Shown here one piece after another: positions 32,402-42,347 of a DNA stretch of 64,000 bases (position 1 is its first letter; each line of letters opens with the position of its first letter). The DNA lies in assembly GCF_963665245.1 (NCBI RefSeq), contig NZ_OY762267.1, positions 4,312,001-4,376,000 on the forward strand, written 5' to 3'. Made by a program: the position numbers and the translations under genes. Source of the stretch: an uncultured Paludibaculum sp. (GTDB lineage: Bacteria > Acidobacteriota > Terriglobia > Bryobacterales > Bryobacteraceae). Below the pieces are notes generated by a model. The model had not been told where the DNA came from and made no database searches. It saw only the letters and a program-made list of their open reading frames with translations.

Positions 32402-34795
32402 ATGGCATCATCTAGGAAACGAGGGACACCGGTGCTGCAAGCTGGCGTGAGTTTTGGACAATCGGGCGATCACGGCGCGGATTCTGAGATGCGTTTCGAA
32501 GACAGCACGCAATTCAGCGGCCCTGACCTGAAGGTGATGATCGACAGCATTCCGACACTGGTTTACACGATGACCCCGGACTGCGAACTGGAGTTCGTGA
32601 ATCGCCAGGTGATCGAGTACTTCGGAAAATCGCTGGAAGTGTTGAAGCGTTGGGACCAGGTCGGCATCATTTACCCGGAAGATCTGCCGAACGTAAGAGA
32701 GTCCATCAGGCGGAGCATTGAGTTTGGCGAGCCACACGAGGTCCAGCATCGGCTCCGTCGCGCCGATGGCATTTTTCGGTGGTTCCAGGCGCGAGCTCTC
32801 CCGTTGAAGGATGCGGCAGGCCACATCGTACGGTGGTTTGCCGTATTGAACGACATTGAGGATTTGAAACGCGCTAAAGAAGCTAGCTTCGCGCGTGAGG
32901 CAGATCTTCGGCAGATCGTGAACAGCATCCCGGGCCTGGTTGCCACCATGAGGGCCACCGGTGAGGCCGAGTTCGTCAACCAGAGAATCCTGGACTACAC
33001 CGGTTGGCAGCCGGAGATGTTCTCGGATTGGCGCCCACTCGTTCATCCGGAGGATCTCGCCGGGACGGTTGAGAAATGGGTGCGCTCCTTGGATACCGGG
33101 GCTCCTTACGACAGCACCCACCGGTTGTTGGGCGCCGACGGTGAATACCGCTGGTTCCAAACCCGCGGCGTAGCCCTCAATGATGTGGAAGGTCGCCGGG
33201 TCCGCTGGTTCATGCTGCTGACTGACCTCGAAGACCACGTCAAAGCTGAAGAAGATCTGCGGGAGAGCAAAGCCTTCCTGCTCGAAGCCCAACGCCTCAG
33301 CCAGACCGGCAGTTGGAAACATGATCTCGCCACCGGCGAAGTCACGTTCACACCCGAGGTGGCGCGAATCTTTGCAATTGACCCTGAAGTGGACCGGGCT
33401 CCCGCCGAGTTATTCTTTAGCAGGGTCCACCCCGATGATCGTCCCGCTGAAGCCGCAAACTACGAACGGGCGGTGCAGGCGAAGGGGGATCTCAATTCGA
33501 ACTACCGGATCGTCCGGCCGGATGGGTCCATCAGCTACGTGCACAACATAGGTCATCCGAAGTTGAGTGCAACGGGCGAGGTCATCGCTTTCGTCGGTAC
33601 CGCGATGGATGTGACCGAGCAGTGGCACGCCAGGACGGAGATCGAACAGGCTCTGTCAGTGATCAGGCGCCTTACGGTCCGGCTAAAGGCGGAGAACCTG
33701 GCCCTGCGGGAACGCGAGCGGGAACTGAACCTGATTGTCGAAACGATCCCTGGGTTGATCTGGTGTGCCTCAACTGATGGCTACGTCACTTATGTCAACA
33801 GGCAGGTTCTCGAGTACTGTGGCGCGACCCTCGAGTCATTCTTCGCCAGCGGCTGGACGAGTTTCCTGCACCCGGACGACCTGAGCACGACACTTAAGTT
33901 ATGGCAGCATGCTGTGCGGAATGAAGAGCTACATGAGGTGCAGTACCGGTTGCGGCGCTCCGATGGGGCCTACCGATGGTTCCACGTTGTCGGATGTCCC
34001 GCACGGAACGGCGAAGGCCAGGTGATTCGCTGGTACGGCCTGCTGATCGACATTCATGAGCGGAGGAGCGCTGAGGAGACTCTGCGCCGGGCCGAGGCGC
34101 GTCTGGTTCGGGCCACGCAGGTTGCCACGGCGGGCGAGTTATCGGCCTCGATTGCGCACGAAGTCAATCAGCCTCTGGCTGCCGTCGTCGCGAACGCGCA
34201 TGCCGGCTTGCGATGGTTGTCAGCGGAACCGCCAAACATAATGAAGGCACGTGAAGCGGCGGAGCGCATTCTGCGCGACAGCAAGGAAGCCTCGGCGATC
34301 ATACAACGCGTACGTACCCTGTTCAAACGGGGCCCTTTCGAACGAACCTCCGTCGACGTCAATCAGCTCGTCGGAGAGGTTCTGCACCTACTGCAGACGG
34401 AAACCGTCCGCAAAGGGGTTCGAGTGGAGGTGGAGTTGGCAGATCATCTACCCGCGGTGGAAGGAGATCGCGTGCAACTGCAGCAGGTTGTACTCAATCT
34501 CGTGCTAAATGGCATCGAAGCCATGGAGACGAATGGAGGCCGCCAGAAGACGCTCCGTGTGTCCTCGACCCGTGGCACGTCGGGCGAGGTGCTGGTTTCC
34601 GTGGAGGACTGCGGAGTTGGTGTGGCCGAGCCGGACAAGATGTTCGAAGCGTTCTTTACAACGAAGAAGAATGGCATGGGGATGGGCCTGGCGATTTCCC
34701 GCTCGATCATTGAAGCGCACGAGGGGCGCTTGTGGGTTGAGCCCGGTGCATCCTGCGGCGCGATCTTTCGGTTCTCAATTCCGGCAAGACAATGA
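32402..34795 (+). CDS. Four-PAS-domain sensor histidine kinase (FixL-like, soluble)
   Basis: 797 residues from ATG 32402 (a GTG at 32303 in the same frame is the alternative). No membrane segments. Four PAS domains follow one another, the first two and the fourth sharing the IPxLVxT...EFVNRQ...Y..HPEDL...RRADGxYRWF pattern, the third of the PAS_3 type (RQ...GDLNSNYRIVRPDGSISYVHN). The kinase core has the H-box SIAHEVNQPLAAVVANA (His near residue 585), then the ATPase N-box NLVLNGIEAM, G1 DCGVGV and G2 GMGMGLAIS. No heme-ligand motif was identified. The stop overlaps the start of the response regulator by 4 nt (ATGA), so the two form a coupled phosphorelay. Confidence 0.9.
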   Translation: MASSRKRGTPVLQAGVSFGQSGDHGADSEMRFEDSTQFSGPDLKVMIDSIPTLVYTMTPDCELEFVNRQVIEYFGKSLEVLKRWDQVGIIYPEDLPNVRESIRRSIEFGEPHEVQHRLRRADGIFRWFQARALPLKDAAGHIVRWFAVLNDIEDLKRAKEASFAREADLRQIVNSIPGLVATMRATGEAEFVNQRILDYTGWQPEMFSDWRPLVHPEDLAGTVEKWVRSLDTGAPYDSTHRLLGADGEYRWFQTRGVALNDVEGRRVRWFMLLTDLEDHVKAEEDLRESKAFLLEAQRLSQTGSWKHDLATGEVTFTPEVARIFAIDPEVDRAPAELFFSRVHPDDRPAEAANYERAVQAKGDLNSNYRIVRPDGSISYVHNIGHPKLSATGEVIAFVGTAMDVTEQWHARTEIEQALSVIRRLTVRLKAENLALRERERELNLIVETIPGLIWCASTDGYVTYVNRQVLEYCGATLESFFASGWTSFLHPDDLSTTLKLWQHAVRNEELHEVQYRLRRSDGAYRWFHVVGCPARNGEGQVIRWYGLLIDIHERRSAEETLRRAEARLVRATQVATAGELSASIAHEVNQPLAAVVANAHAGLRWLSAEPPNIMKAREAAERILRDSKEASAIIQRVRTLFKRGPFERTSVDVNQLVGEVLHLLQTETVRKGVRVEVELADHLPAVEGDRVQLQQVVLNLVLNGIEAMETNGGRQKTLRVSSTRGTSGEVLVSVEDCGVGVAEPDKMFEAFFTTKKNGMGMGLAISRSIIEAHEGRLWVEPGASCGAIFRFSIPARQ

Positions 34796-35421
34796 ACGGC
34801 CAGGCCCCAATGATCTTTGTTGTGGACGACGATTTTCGGATTCGCGAGGCGCTTGCGAGTCTGATCTCCTCGCTTGGGCTACAGGTTGCGGTGTTTGGAT
34901 CTGCATCGGAGTTTCTGGAGTTCGACAAGCCGGATTGTCCCGCATGCCTGGTGTTGGATCTGGAACTCCCGGATAGCAGTGGCCTGGAACTGCAAAAGGA
35001 ACTGGCGGAACGCAATGCTCCGCCCATCGTCTTCATCACCGGGCACGGTGACATTCCTTCGTCCGTACGAGCGATGAAAGCTGGAGCAATCGAGTTCCTT
35101 CCCAAGCCATTCGAAGAGCATGAACTAATCCGCGCGCTCGAAGCTGGCATCGCCTTGGACCGGGCGAATCGCGAAAGACGGTCTGCTCTTGCCGAACTGC
35201 AGAGACAGTACCGCACGCTGACCCCTCGTGAGAAAGAGGTGCTCCCTTTTGTGGTGGCAGGTTTCGCCAACAAACAGACTGCCGCGACGCTTGGCACCAG
35301 CGAGATCACGATTGGCGTTCATCGGGGCGCAATCATGCGCAAGATGGGAGCCAGATCACTCGCTGAACTAGTCAGGATGACGGATAGGCTCGGCATCGCT
35401 CCAGCCAGCAGCAACGTATGA
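34792..35421 (+). CDS. FixJ/LuxR-type response regulator
   Basis: 209 residues. The receiver domain (about 7-120) has the acidic pocket VDDD near residue 12, the phospho-acceptor Asp56 in LVLDLELP, a conserved Thr in FITGHGD and Lys in LPKPFE. A LuxR-type helix-turn-helix follows (LTPREKEVLPFVVAGFANKQTAATLGTS and VHRGAIMRKM). It is translationally coupled to the PAS kinase and is its likely partner. The targets are not evident. Confidence 0.92.
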   Translation: MNGQAPMIFVVDDDFRIREALASLISSLGLQVAVFGSASEFLEFDKPDCPACLVLDLELPDSSGLELQKELAERNAPPIVFITGHGDIPSSVRAMKAGAIEFLPKPFEEHELIRALEAGIALDRANRERRSALAELQRQYRTLTPREKEVLPFVVAGFANKQTAATLGTSEITIGVHRGAIMRKMGARSLAELVRMTDRLGIAPASSNV

Positions 35422-35690
35422 ATGAGACTACACCGGCGCCTTCCAACTCTCCGTGTAGTCTCCGCCCGCGGCTAGGCAGGATCGGCGTCGCCCTCATAGT
35501 GGCGGCAAGGGAAGGGCATGGGGGCCTATGGCCAGGCGGCGTGAGGCGATGCCGGTCTGGGCCGACAGCACGGAGCCATCCGCCGATCGCATGGTCGGCG
35601 TTCTAAATGAACCTATAATGGCGCCCACCTCTCACTTTCCTTATCCTGTCTTTGCAGCCAGTTTGCTCCGCACAAACCAAGGAGGTCCTC

Positions 35691-35864
35691 ATGGACATCG
35701 AGATCTCTGGGTGCCTTCTGACGACGCGAGACGGTATACAGATCAATTTCGAGGACGGGGGCCCAGGGCGGCCCGTCAGCTTCAGCCGCGGCTGGACGCC
35801 TGCTGTTCACACGACATCGGGGCAGTCGTCGAAAGGGACGCGACAAGCGCCCTCGACTTCATAA
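35691..35864 (+). pseudogene. Alpha/beta hydrolase N-terminal remnant
   Basis: A good Shine-Dalgarno (AAGGAGGT) precedes the ATG at 35691. The first 35 residues read as an alpha/beta-hydrolase start (LLTTRDGIQINFEDGGPGRPVSFSRGWTP, normally VVFSHGWP with the oxyanion His; here His is Arg). The frame then runs into unrelated sequence and stops after 57 codons. The bases around 35810-35896 in another frame (RDATSALDFISRHLVLF) may be the tail of a different gene. A remnant, though still possibly translated. Confidence 0.5.
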
Positions 35865-35897
35865 GCCGGCACCTGGTGCTGTTTCAATCGAGGTGAG

Positions 35898-36296
35898 ATG
35901 AATCTACCAGTGACCAATATTCCCAGTCGAATTGTGGTTGGCGTAGATGACGACTATCGTTTGCGCGAGTCTCTCGCGAGCTTGCTGGAGTCGGCCGGGT
36001 TTTCCACACTCATGTTCGCATCTGCCGAAGATTTCCTCAGCTCCGGTGCCCTGGCGCAAGCCGGGTGTCTCCTTACCGATGTCTGCATGCCGCGGATGGA
36101 TGGACTCGAACTGCAACGCCGCGTACGACTCGAACGGCCCGCGCTCCCTGTCGTTTTCATGACCGCCCACAACAGCAGTGACATGCGTCGTCGCGCATTC
36201 GCGGGTGGTGCCATCGAGTTCCTGTACAAGCCGTTTGACGCCGCGGAACTGCTTCAGGTCATCGAGCGAGCGCTAACGGGGCCGTCAAACGCCTGA
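35898..36296 (+). CDS. Stand-alone CheY-like receiver protein (FixJ-receiver type)
   Basis: 132 residues with only a receiver domain: acidic cluster VDDDY near residues 16-20, phospho-acceptor Asp61 in LLTDVCMPRMDG, Thr in FMTAHN, Lys in LYKPFD. There is no output domain. It lies 18 nt before a sigma-54 activator that itself lacks a receiver, so the two together look like a split NtrC-type regulator. The histidine kinase at 32402 is a possible donor (inference). Confidence 0.85.
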   Translation: MNLPVTNIPSRIVVGVDDDYRLRESLASLLESAGFSTLMFASAEDFLSSGALAQAGCLLTDVCMPRMDGLELQRRVRLERPALPVVFMTAHNSSDMRRRAFAGGAIEFLYKPFDAAELLQVIERALTGPSNA

Positions 36297-36314
36297 GGAT
36301 CTGGAGGAGAACGT

Positions 36315-37313
<999 letters not shown>

Positions 37314-37602
37314 GGTTCATTCGAACCGGGCTTCGCGGAGATCGATCGAAATCGTGAGCGGGCTGAGAATCGACCTATGATTCGGCCTGCGACCGTAAGC
37401 GTGGCATCCTGACGGCAGGCGAAGGCCACCGGGGTCCAGGCAATCCGAAAGCGACGGCGAATGCTACTCTCTGACGCCGGCATCATGTTGAACTGCTACA
37501 GGCGTCCGATACCGACAGCGGTACCTCCGTGCACTTCTCCGAAGCCGATAGGCCACAAGGCATCCTGGAAAGGCGATCCCGCGGCCATTGGTCTCCTTTG
37601 GA

Positions 37603-38469
37603 CTACCAGGACGCTTGCCCGATCAGGGCCGTCCATCCGTCGCGGGTCTGTGAGTCGATGCAATGGACGCCCAAATGCCGGTAGGCCAGGCGGACCTCGG
37701 CTTCGAGCGATCGCGGGATTCCCGACAGGATGAGGCGGCCTCGGTGCTCCAGGCGGCGCACCAACACGGACGCCATCTCGATGAGGGGAGCGGCTAGCAC
37801 GTTGGCGACCACCAGCGGCCAGGTGCCTTTGATCGTGTCCGGCGTGCCGGTGATCAGCCGGAGCCGGCGATGGAGTTGATTCAGGCGGGCATTGGCCGCG
37901 GCGGCCTCGATCGCGGCGCGGTCGATATCGATCGCCGTCGCCCGGTCCACACCCAGCAGCAGCGCGGCCAGCGCCAATATGCCCGATCCGGTGCCGACAT
38001 CCAGAATGGATCGGGGATGGTCATCGGCGATGATCCCGGCAAGGGCCTCGAGACAGAGGGCGGTCGTGGGATGATGCCCGGTGCCAAAAGCGCCGGAGTC
38101 GGCGAGACGGAGAGCCTCCTCCGGAGCGTCGATACCGGCAGGGACGACCATGATTCCCCCCGCGTGCAGGGTACGGGCACTCACCAGCCAAACCGACCCA
38201 CTGTCGCGGCCCTGGGCGGTCGAGATGGTGATGGCTGCCCCACGCAACGCGCGAGCGACGGCGGCGGGCTGGACAGAGTCGGGGAGAATCGCGGCAAGCC
38301 CGCCGGTGCTAGGCTCGACGTCGAGCGCACCCAATTCGATCAGCACGTCAAGCGCGCTATCCGGAGGACCGGCAATATCCACGCGATAAGGCACCTTGCA
38401 GAGTACCGCAACGACGGCCCTGATGCCAGTTTGAACTGCCGGAGCGGCCCTATTCCCCTGGAAGAGCAC
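37603..38469 (-). CDS. prmA: PrmA-like methyltransferase (ribosomal protein L11 methyltransferase family)
   Basis: A 288-residue SAM-dependent methyltransferase. The family marks are AFGTGHHPTT, then the SAM motif ILDVGTGSGILALAALLLG, then DIDRAAIEAAAANARLN and VVANVLAAPLIEMA. The N-terminal substrate-recognition part (about 1-110) is diverged from typical PrmA, so the true substrate may not be L11. It starts with GTG at 38469, 23 nt after the SulP transporter gene in the same direction, so the two are probably one operon under the sigma-54 promoter at 40252. The 37314-37602 gap beyond it shows no gene I can support. Confidence 0.82.
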   Translation of the reverse strand: MLFQGNRAAPAVQTGIRAVVAVLCKVPYRVDIAGPPDSALDVLIELGALDVEPSTGGLAAILPDSVQPAAVARALRGAAITISTAQGRDSGSVWLVSARTLHAGGIMVVPAGIDAPEEALRLADSGAFGTGHHPTTALCLEALAGIIADDHPRSILDVGTGSGILALAALLLGVDRATAIDIDRAAIEAAAANARLNQLHRRLRLITGTPDTIKGTWPLVVANVLAAPLIEMASVLVRRLEHRGRLILSGIPRSLEAEVRLAYRHLGVHCIDSQTRDGWTALIGQASW

Positions 38470-38492
38470 GGCCAGCGTCTTGGCCCGCTCAA

Positions 38493-40217
38493 CTAAAGTG
38501 GGGCCTGCGCCAAACTGCCTGCTAGCCTCTCGCCGACGCCGAGGAAACGATCGCTTATGTCCGACGCGCGTTTGAGAGCGGCAGGCAGGTGAGGCAGGAC
38601 GTTTCGTTTGCCGATGCGCTCAATGAACTTTGGGTAACGTCGCAAGATCGCCGACTGGCGGGAGATACCGCAGATCAGCAGGATCCGTCCGGAACCCTTG
38701 AGCAGATCGCAAAACTCCTCAAGACCTGGCAGGTCCGAGTTGGTGATGTCTTCCACAGAGACGATCACAATGGGAGCGAGCTTCTCCAGCCTCGCGCATC
38801 GCCAACCCATCGGCTTGTGCCGGCAATCGCCGTCCTCGCGCGCGCTGGAAAGAACTGTTGCCATGTCCAGGATTCCCCCGCCGATCGTTTCGTCGGATGT
38901 GACCTGTGGAACCGCACCACTTGCGAGCGATGCGCGCCGCACATAGTGAAGGACGGCCAGCGCCAGCATCGCCTCGACGGCAACCGTCAAGCCCGCGCAG
39001 ACCGTGAGGACTACAACGATGAGCCACGAGATCCTGGCCGTCAAATCGAGCCGCAGGATCAAGCGCACTTCTCGCCACAGGCTCAAGTTGAACGCAAGAA
39101 CGAGCATGATGGCGGCAAGGGTGGCGAGCGGAACGAATCTGGTCAATGGAGCAGCAAAGACCAGCACGGAGCACAGAGCGAGAACATGGACCAGCCCTGC
39201 GAGGGGCGTGTTCGCGCCCGATCTGGAGTTAACGACGGTCCGCGCAACGGCACCGGCGGCCGGAATCCCACCGAACATCGGCACAAGTAGGTTGGAAACG
39301 CCTTGCCCGATCAACTCCGTGCCAGAGCTGTGCCGATCGCCGCTCACAGTGTCCGTAACGGCCGCGGCCAGAAGACTCTCCACCGATATCAGGATCGCCG
39401 CCGCGAATGCGGGGATAACCAACGGCGCAATCAGCTCAGCGCGGAACAATGGAATGGTGAACACCGGCAGGCCAGACGGCATCCCGCCGAACCGACTCCC
39501 AATTGTCTCCACCGGTGCGCCGAAGAACCAGACCGCCCCTGCGGCGATGACGAGGGCAATCAGCGAGCCAGGAAGTCGTTTGGTCATCTTCGGAGCGAGG
39601 AGGATCACGATGAGAGAACCGGCTGCCAAGACACACGACACAGGATTGGCGGAACTCGGATGTTCGGCGAGTCTCAGCAGCAAGGGAAGTGTCTCTCCCG
39701 GCGTACCCATGGTCCCCCACCCAAGAACCAGCCCCACCTGTTTTACAGCGATCAGAATGGCAATGCCGTTTGCGAACCCGATGAGGGTCGATGCGGGAAG
39801 CAATTTGACGGTGGCACCGAGTTTGGTCAGACCCAGGAAGATCAGGATGAATCCCGCCATCAGTGTCACCATCTGAAGCCCTGGCCATCCGTACTGTTTG
39901 ACGATACTCGCGGAGAAGAAGACGAACGCCGCGCTCGGGCCACCGATCTGAAATCGCGAGCCGCCCAGAAGCGAACCACATAAGCTTGCGAAGATAGCTG
40001 AGTAGATGCCCGTCTCTGGTGGGAAGCCCGAATTGATGCCAACGGCCATTCCAACGGGCAGCGCGACCGCGGCAGCGGTGACGCCAGCAACCAAGTCGGA
40101 GACTAAACGGCTTCGGGAATAGCCGGAAACGCAGCTCAGCCAACTGGGCTTCCATGTCTCCCGCGGAGTCCAAAGCCATGTCATCTGCATATCTGGCTCG
40201 TCAGGCCAAGCGGCCAA
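38493..40217 (-). CDS. SulP-family inorganic anion transporter with STAS domain
   Basis: 574 residues. The family signature is clear: SDLVAGVTAAAVALPVGMAVGINSGFPPETGIYSAIFASLCGSLLGGSRFQIGGPSAAF, with 10-12 further membrane segments, a second-half motif VSNLLVPMFGGIPAAGAVARTVVNSRSGA, and a cytoplasmic STAS domain from about residue 465. SulP proteins carry sulfate, bicarbonate or related anions; the sequence does not settle which. The frame opens with TTG at 40217; ATGs at 40190 and 40184 are alternatives. A sigma-54 promoter (40252-40268) and the palindrome at 40362 lie upstream, tying it to the complex-I-like gene cluster. Confidence 0.9.
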   Translation of the reverse strand: MAAWPDEPDMQMTWLWTPRETWKPSWLSCVSGYSRSRLVSDLVAGVTAAAVALPVGMAVGINSGFPPETGIYSAIFASLCGSLLGGSRFQIGGPSAAFVFFSASIVKQYGWPGLQMVTLMAGFILIFLGLTKLGATVKLLPASTLIGFANGIAILIAVKQVGLVLGWGTMGTPGETLPLLLRLAEHPSSANPVSCVLAAGSLIVILLAPKMTKRLPGSLIALVIAAGAVWFFGAPVETIGSRFGGMPSGLPVFTIPLFRAELIAPLVIPAFAAAILISVESLLAAAVTDTVSGDRHSSGTELIGQGVSNLLVPMFGGIPAAGAVARTVVNSRSGANTPLAGLVHVLALCSVLVFAAPLTRFVPLATLAAIMLVLAFNLSLWREVRLILRLDLTARISWLIVVVLTVCAGLTVAVEAMLALAVLHYVRRASLASGAVPQVTSDETIGGGILDMATVLSSAREDGDCRHKPMGWRCARLEKLAPIVIVSVEDITNSDLPGLEEFCDLLKGSGRILLICGISRQSAILRRYPKFIERIGKRNVLPHLPAALKRASDISDRFLGVGERLAGSLAQAPL

Positions 40218-40251
40218 TTCTGATCAGACCTGGTTCACTCTCCGCGTCACA

Positions 40252-40268
40252 TGCAAACGGCTCGCCAT
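40252..40268 (-). promoter_or_regulatory. Sigma-54 promoter for SulP-prmA
   Basis: Minus-strand ATGGCGAGCCGTTTGCA has the invariant -24 GG and -12 GC exactly 10 nt apart. Predicted transcription start is near 40241, 24 nt before the TTG codon. The -12 GC lies 115 nt from the centre of the palindrome at 40362-40376. Confidence 0.75.
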
Positions 40269-40361
40269 AGTGCGGAGCGTGATCGCAGACGACTCTCGGG
40301 CGGGCTCATTGGAATGTCGGTGCAGGTTGTGGCGGCATTCGGTGTCGTTTCCGGCACGGAC

Positions 40362-40376
40362 CTGCAAAACTTGCAG
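40362..40376. promoter_or_regulatory. CTGCAA-N3-TTGCAG palindrome (putative activator site, copy 1)
   Basis: A perfect inverted repeat, CTGCAAAACTTGCAG, extended by one more C/G pair. It lies between the divergent SulP and regulator operons, 115 nt from the minus-strand -12 element and 128 nt from the plus-strand one. The same palindrome is found upstream of both hyfB genes. The NtrC-type regulator at 42328 is the likely binder (inference). Confidence 0.75.
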
Positions 40377-40482
40377 GCCCGTAAGCTGGACGCATGTGAT
40401 TCCGCTTCCTGGAAGGCCTTGCCGATATCTCAAGTCCAATACACAAGACCAGTTCTGAGATCAGTGGGACACCGCCGCCGAA

Positions 40483-40499
40483 TTGGCTGGACGCTTGCA
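40483..40499 (+). promoter_or_regulatory. Sigma-54 promoter for the regulator operon
   Basis: TTGGCTGGACGCTTGCA: -24 GG (40485-40486) and -12 GC (40497-40498) with the required 10 nt between. Predicted start near 40510, 16 nt before the GTG at 40526. Confidence 0.75.
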
Positions 40500-40525
40500 G
40501 AGTAAACGGAATAGCGTCTACGGAC

Positions 40526-40870
40526 GTGGAAGAGGACATCGCCTGGCACGGTCAGCACGAGGAGCAGAGTGTCTTGCTTCAGACCAACCACCAAGCCGGA
40601 CAGCTCCGGTACACAGGGAAAGTAGGGGACCCTACAGCAGTGTCTGCGGAAACATCGGAACAACGACTGGCACGGCTGCGCCGATTGGTGCAACTTGCTC
40701 CTCACGACCCCGAGCTACGATGCCAGCTTGCGCGGCAACTCGTCGACGCCTCCTGTCTCGACGAGGCCATCGACATGCTTCGAAGCGTCATTGTGATGTT
40801 CCCCAATCACCTGGACGCCCGTAAATTGTTGGAATTGTGCCTGCGAACACGACCGGGACGGCCTTTGTGA
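40526..40870 (+). CDS. Small TPR-like protein
   Basis: 114 residues from a GTG at 40526, the first codon after a predicted sigma-54 transcription start. The C-terminal half contains one and a half TPR-like helical pairs (RRLVQLAPHDPELRCQLARQLVDASCLDEAIDMLRSVIVMFPNHLDARKLLELCL). The first 40 residues are low in recognisable structure, and the GTG at about 40640 is another possible start. It is the first gene of the regulator operon, 100 nt before the histidine kinase. A role as an adaptor in the signalling or assembly of the membrane complex is only a guess. Confidence 0.6.
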   Translation: MEEDIAWHGQHEEQSVLLQTNHQAGQLRYTGKVGDPTAVSAETSEQRLARLRRLVQLAPHDPELRCQLARQLVDASCLDEAIDMLRSVIVMFPNHLDARKLLELCLRTRPGRPL

Positions 40871-40970
40871 TCGCCAGGCGGACATAGTCCCGCCGATAGC
40901 CCTTACGCCACCTCAATCCGGCCAGCGTTGCAGATGCGTTCGTCCGAAACGATAGACTCGTTCCATAAAG

Positions 40971-42347
40971 ATGCTGAGCGAAACTCAGGAGATCCGCCTT
41001 TTCGGCCTGAGGTATCGGACCGTCCTGGTCTCCCTGACGATCGTTGCGTTCGTGATCGTCTCACTGATGGCGCTGACGCTGCCCTCCATCCCGACGCCGG
41101 GGCAGAGTATGGCGGCAGTCAGCGATCTGTTCGAACGCTTTCACCACAGTTGGATCAGGCTCTTTGTACTCTCTGCGCTTCTCGGTGTCATTCTCACCGC
41201 CTCAGTTCTCACAGTCTTTTCCTACTTCTCAACCAGAAAGCGCCTCGCAAGAATTCAGACGACCTCCAGAGCAATTCTCGAGAGTCTCGTCGGCGGAGTC
41301 CTGACGGTCGATGTAGCAGCGCGGATCACGATCATCAATCGTGCGGCCAGTAAGATCCTGGAGCTGCCCTCCCAGGCTCCATACCCCGATCTTGCGACAT
41401 TGGCAGTGCGCCATCCTCGGCTTGCGGAAGTGATCCGTCAGGCCCTCCAGGTCAACGAGTACGTTCAGGACGATGATGTGGCGTTCGCTAACTCGCGGGG
41501 CGATCGCTCAATCCTCCGGACAACAGTTTCTGCCCAGGTCGACGAATCCGGACGGAGGGTCGGGCTGGTCGTGCTCGTCAAGGACGTGACGCGAATCATC
41601 GCCCTGGAGAAGGAATTGCGGAGGAGAGACCGGTTGGTGACAGCTGGAACCCTGGCGGCCGGCGTCGCGCACGAGATCCGCAACCCGCTCAGCGCCATCG
41701 AGCTCAATCTCCGGCTTCTACGGGATGAGGTCTTGTCCCCCGGTCGTGCCGACTTGGAAGAGTACTTCGATGTGCTCTTTGCGGAAACCCGGCGCATGAA
41801 CAGGATCACTTCCAGCTTCCTGCAACTGTCCAGGCCGGAACCCATCACGAAAGTGAGGGTGCCGGTTCAGGAACCGCTGAAGCAGGTCCTTCGTCTGCTG
41901 GAGTCTGAGGCGACCGGGAAAGGCGTGTCATTCTCGCTGGACCTGCCGGGCGACGGCCTTGAGGTACTCGGCGACGCCACCAAGCTCGAACAGGTGTGTC
42001 TGAATCTCCTCATCAACTCCATGCAGGCGATGCCGCAAGGAGGAGTGATCCACATCTCCTGCAGCCGAACAACGAGCGAGGCCGGTGACTGCGTGCAAAT
42101 TGTCGTCGCCGATCAGGGTGTCGGGGTGCCTAAGGAGAATATGCAACGGCTCTTCGATCCGTACTTCACCACCCGTCCGGATGGAACGGGGCTGGGCTTG
42201 GCCATCGCCGACCGGATCGTCTCCGACCACGGAGGGGGGATCTTTGTCGAAAGCACACCTGGCGAGGGAACGACGATGACCGTGCGGCTGCCGCTTGCCA
42301 CCACTCCGGCTCCTGCAAACGGGGACAATGAGCATCATGATCGGTAG
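40971..42347 (+). CDS. Membrane sensor histidine kinase (NtrB/ZraS-like)
   Basis: 458 residues. Two membrane segments (about 16-38 and 63-85) enclose a short periplasmic loop of about 25 residues; then a PAS-like domain (about 100-215). The dimerisation/phosphorylation box is AAGVAHEIRNPLSAIELNLRLL with His234. The ATPase has N-box NLLINSMQAMP, G1 VADQGVGVP and G2 GTGLGLAIADRI. The 3' end overlaps the start of the NtrC-type regulator by 20 nt, so the pair is coupled. The short periplasmic loop suggests sensing in or near the membrane. It is the probable sensor for the SulP/complex regulon. Confidence 0.92.
   Translation: MLSETQEIRLFGLRYRTVLVSLTIVAFVIVSLMALTLPSIPTPGQSMAAVSDLFERFHHSWIRLFVLSALLGVILTASVLTVFSYFSTRKRLARIQTTSRAILESLVGGVLTVDVAARITIINRAASKILELPSQAPYPDLATLAVRHPRLAEVIRQALQVNEYVQDDDVAFANSRGDRSILRTTVSAQVDESGRRVGLVVLVKDVTRIIALEKELRRRDRLVTAGTLAAGVAHEIRNPLSAIELNLRLLRDEVLSPGRADLEEYFDVLFAETRRMNRITSSFLQLSRPEPITKVRVPVQEPLKQVLRLLESEATGKGVSFSLDLPGDGLEVLGDATKLEQVCLNLLINSMQAMPQGGVIHISCSRTTSEAGDCVQIVVADQGVGVPKENMQRLFDPYFTTRPDGTGLGLAIADRIVSDHGGGIFVESTPGEGTTMTVRLPLATTPAPANGDNEHHDR

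Noticed and set aside
37314..37602. A small gene in the gap between the sigma-54 activator and prmA
   Set aside because: Short frames on both strands show no domain, no Shine-Dalgarno and no repeat; nothing can be supported.
40220..40225. A further TGATCA site upstream of SulP
   Set aside because: There is no CC(A/C)C box at 17-19 nt on either strand and it lies inside the predicted leader of a sigma-54 transcript.
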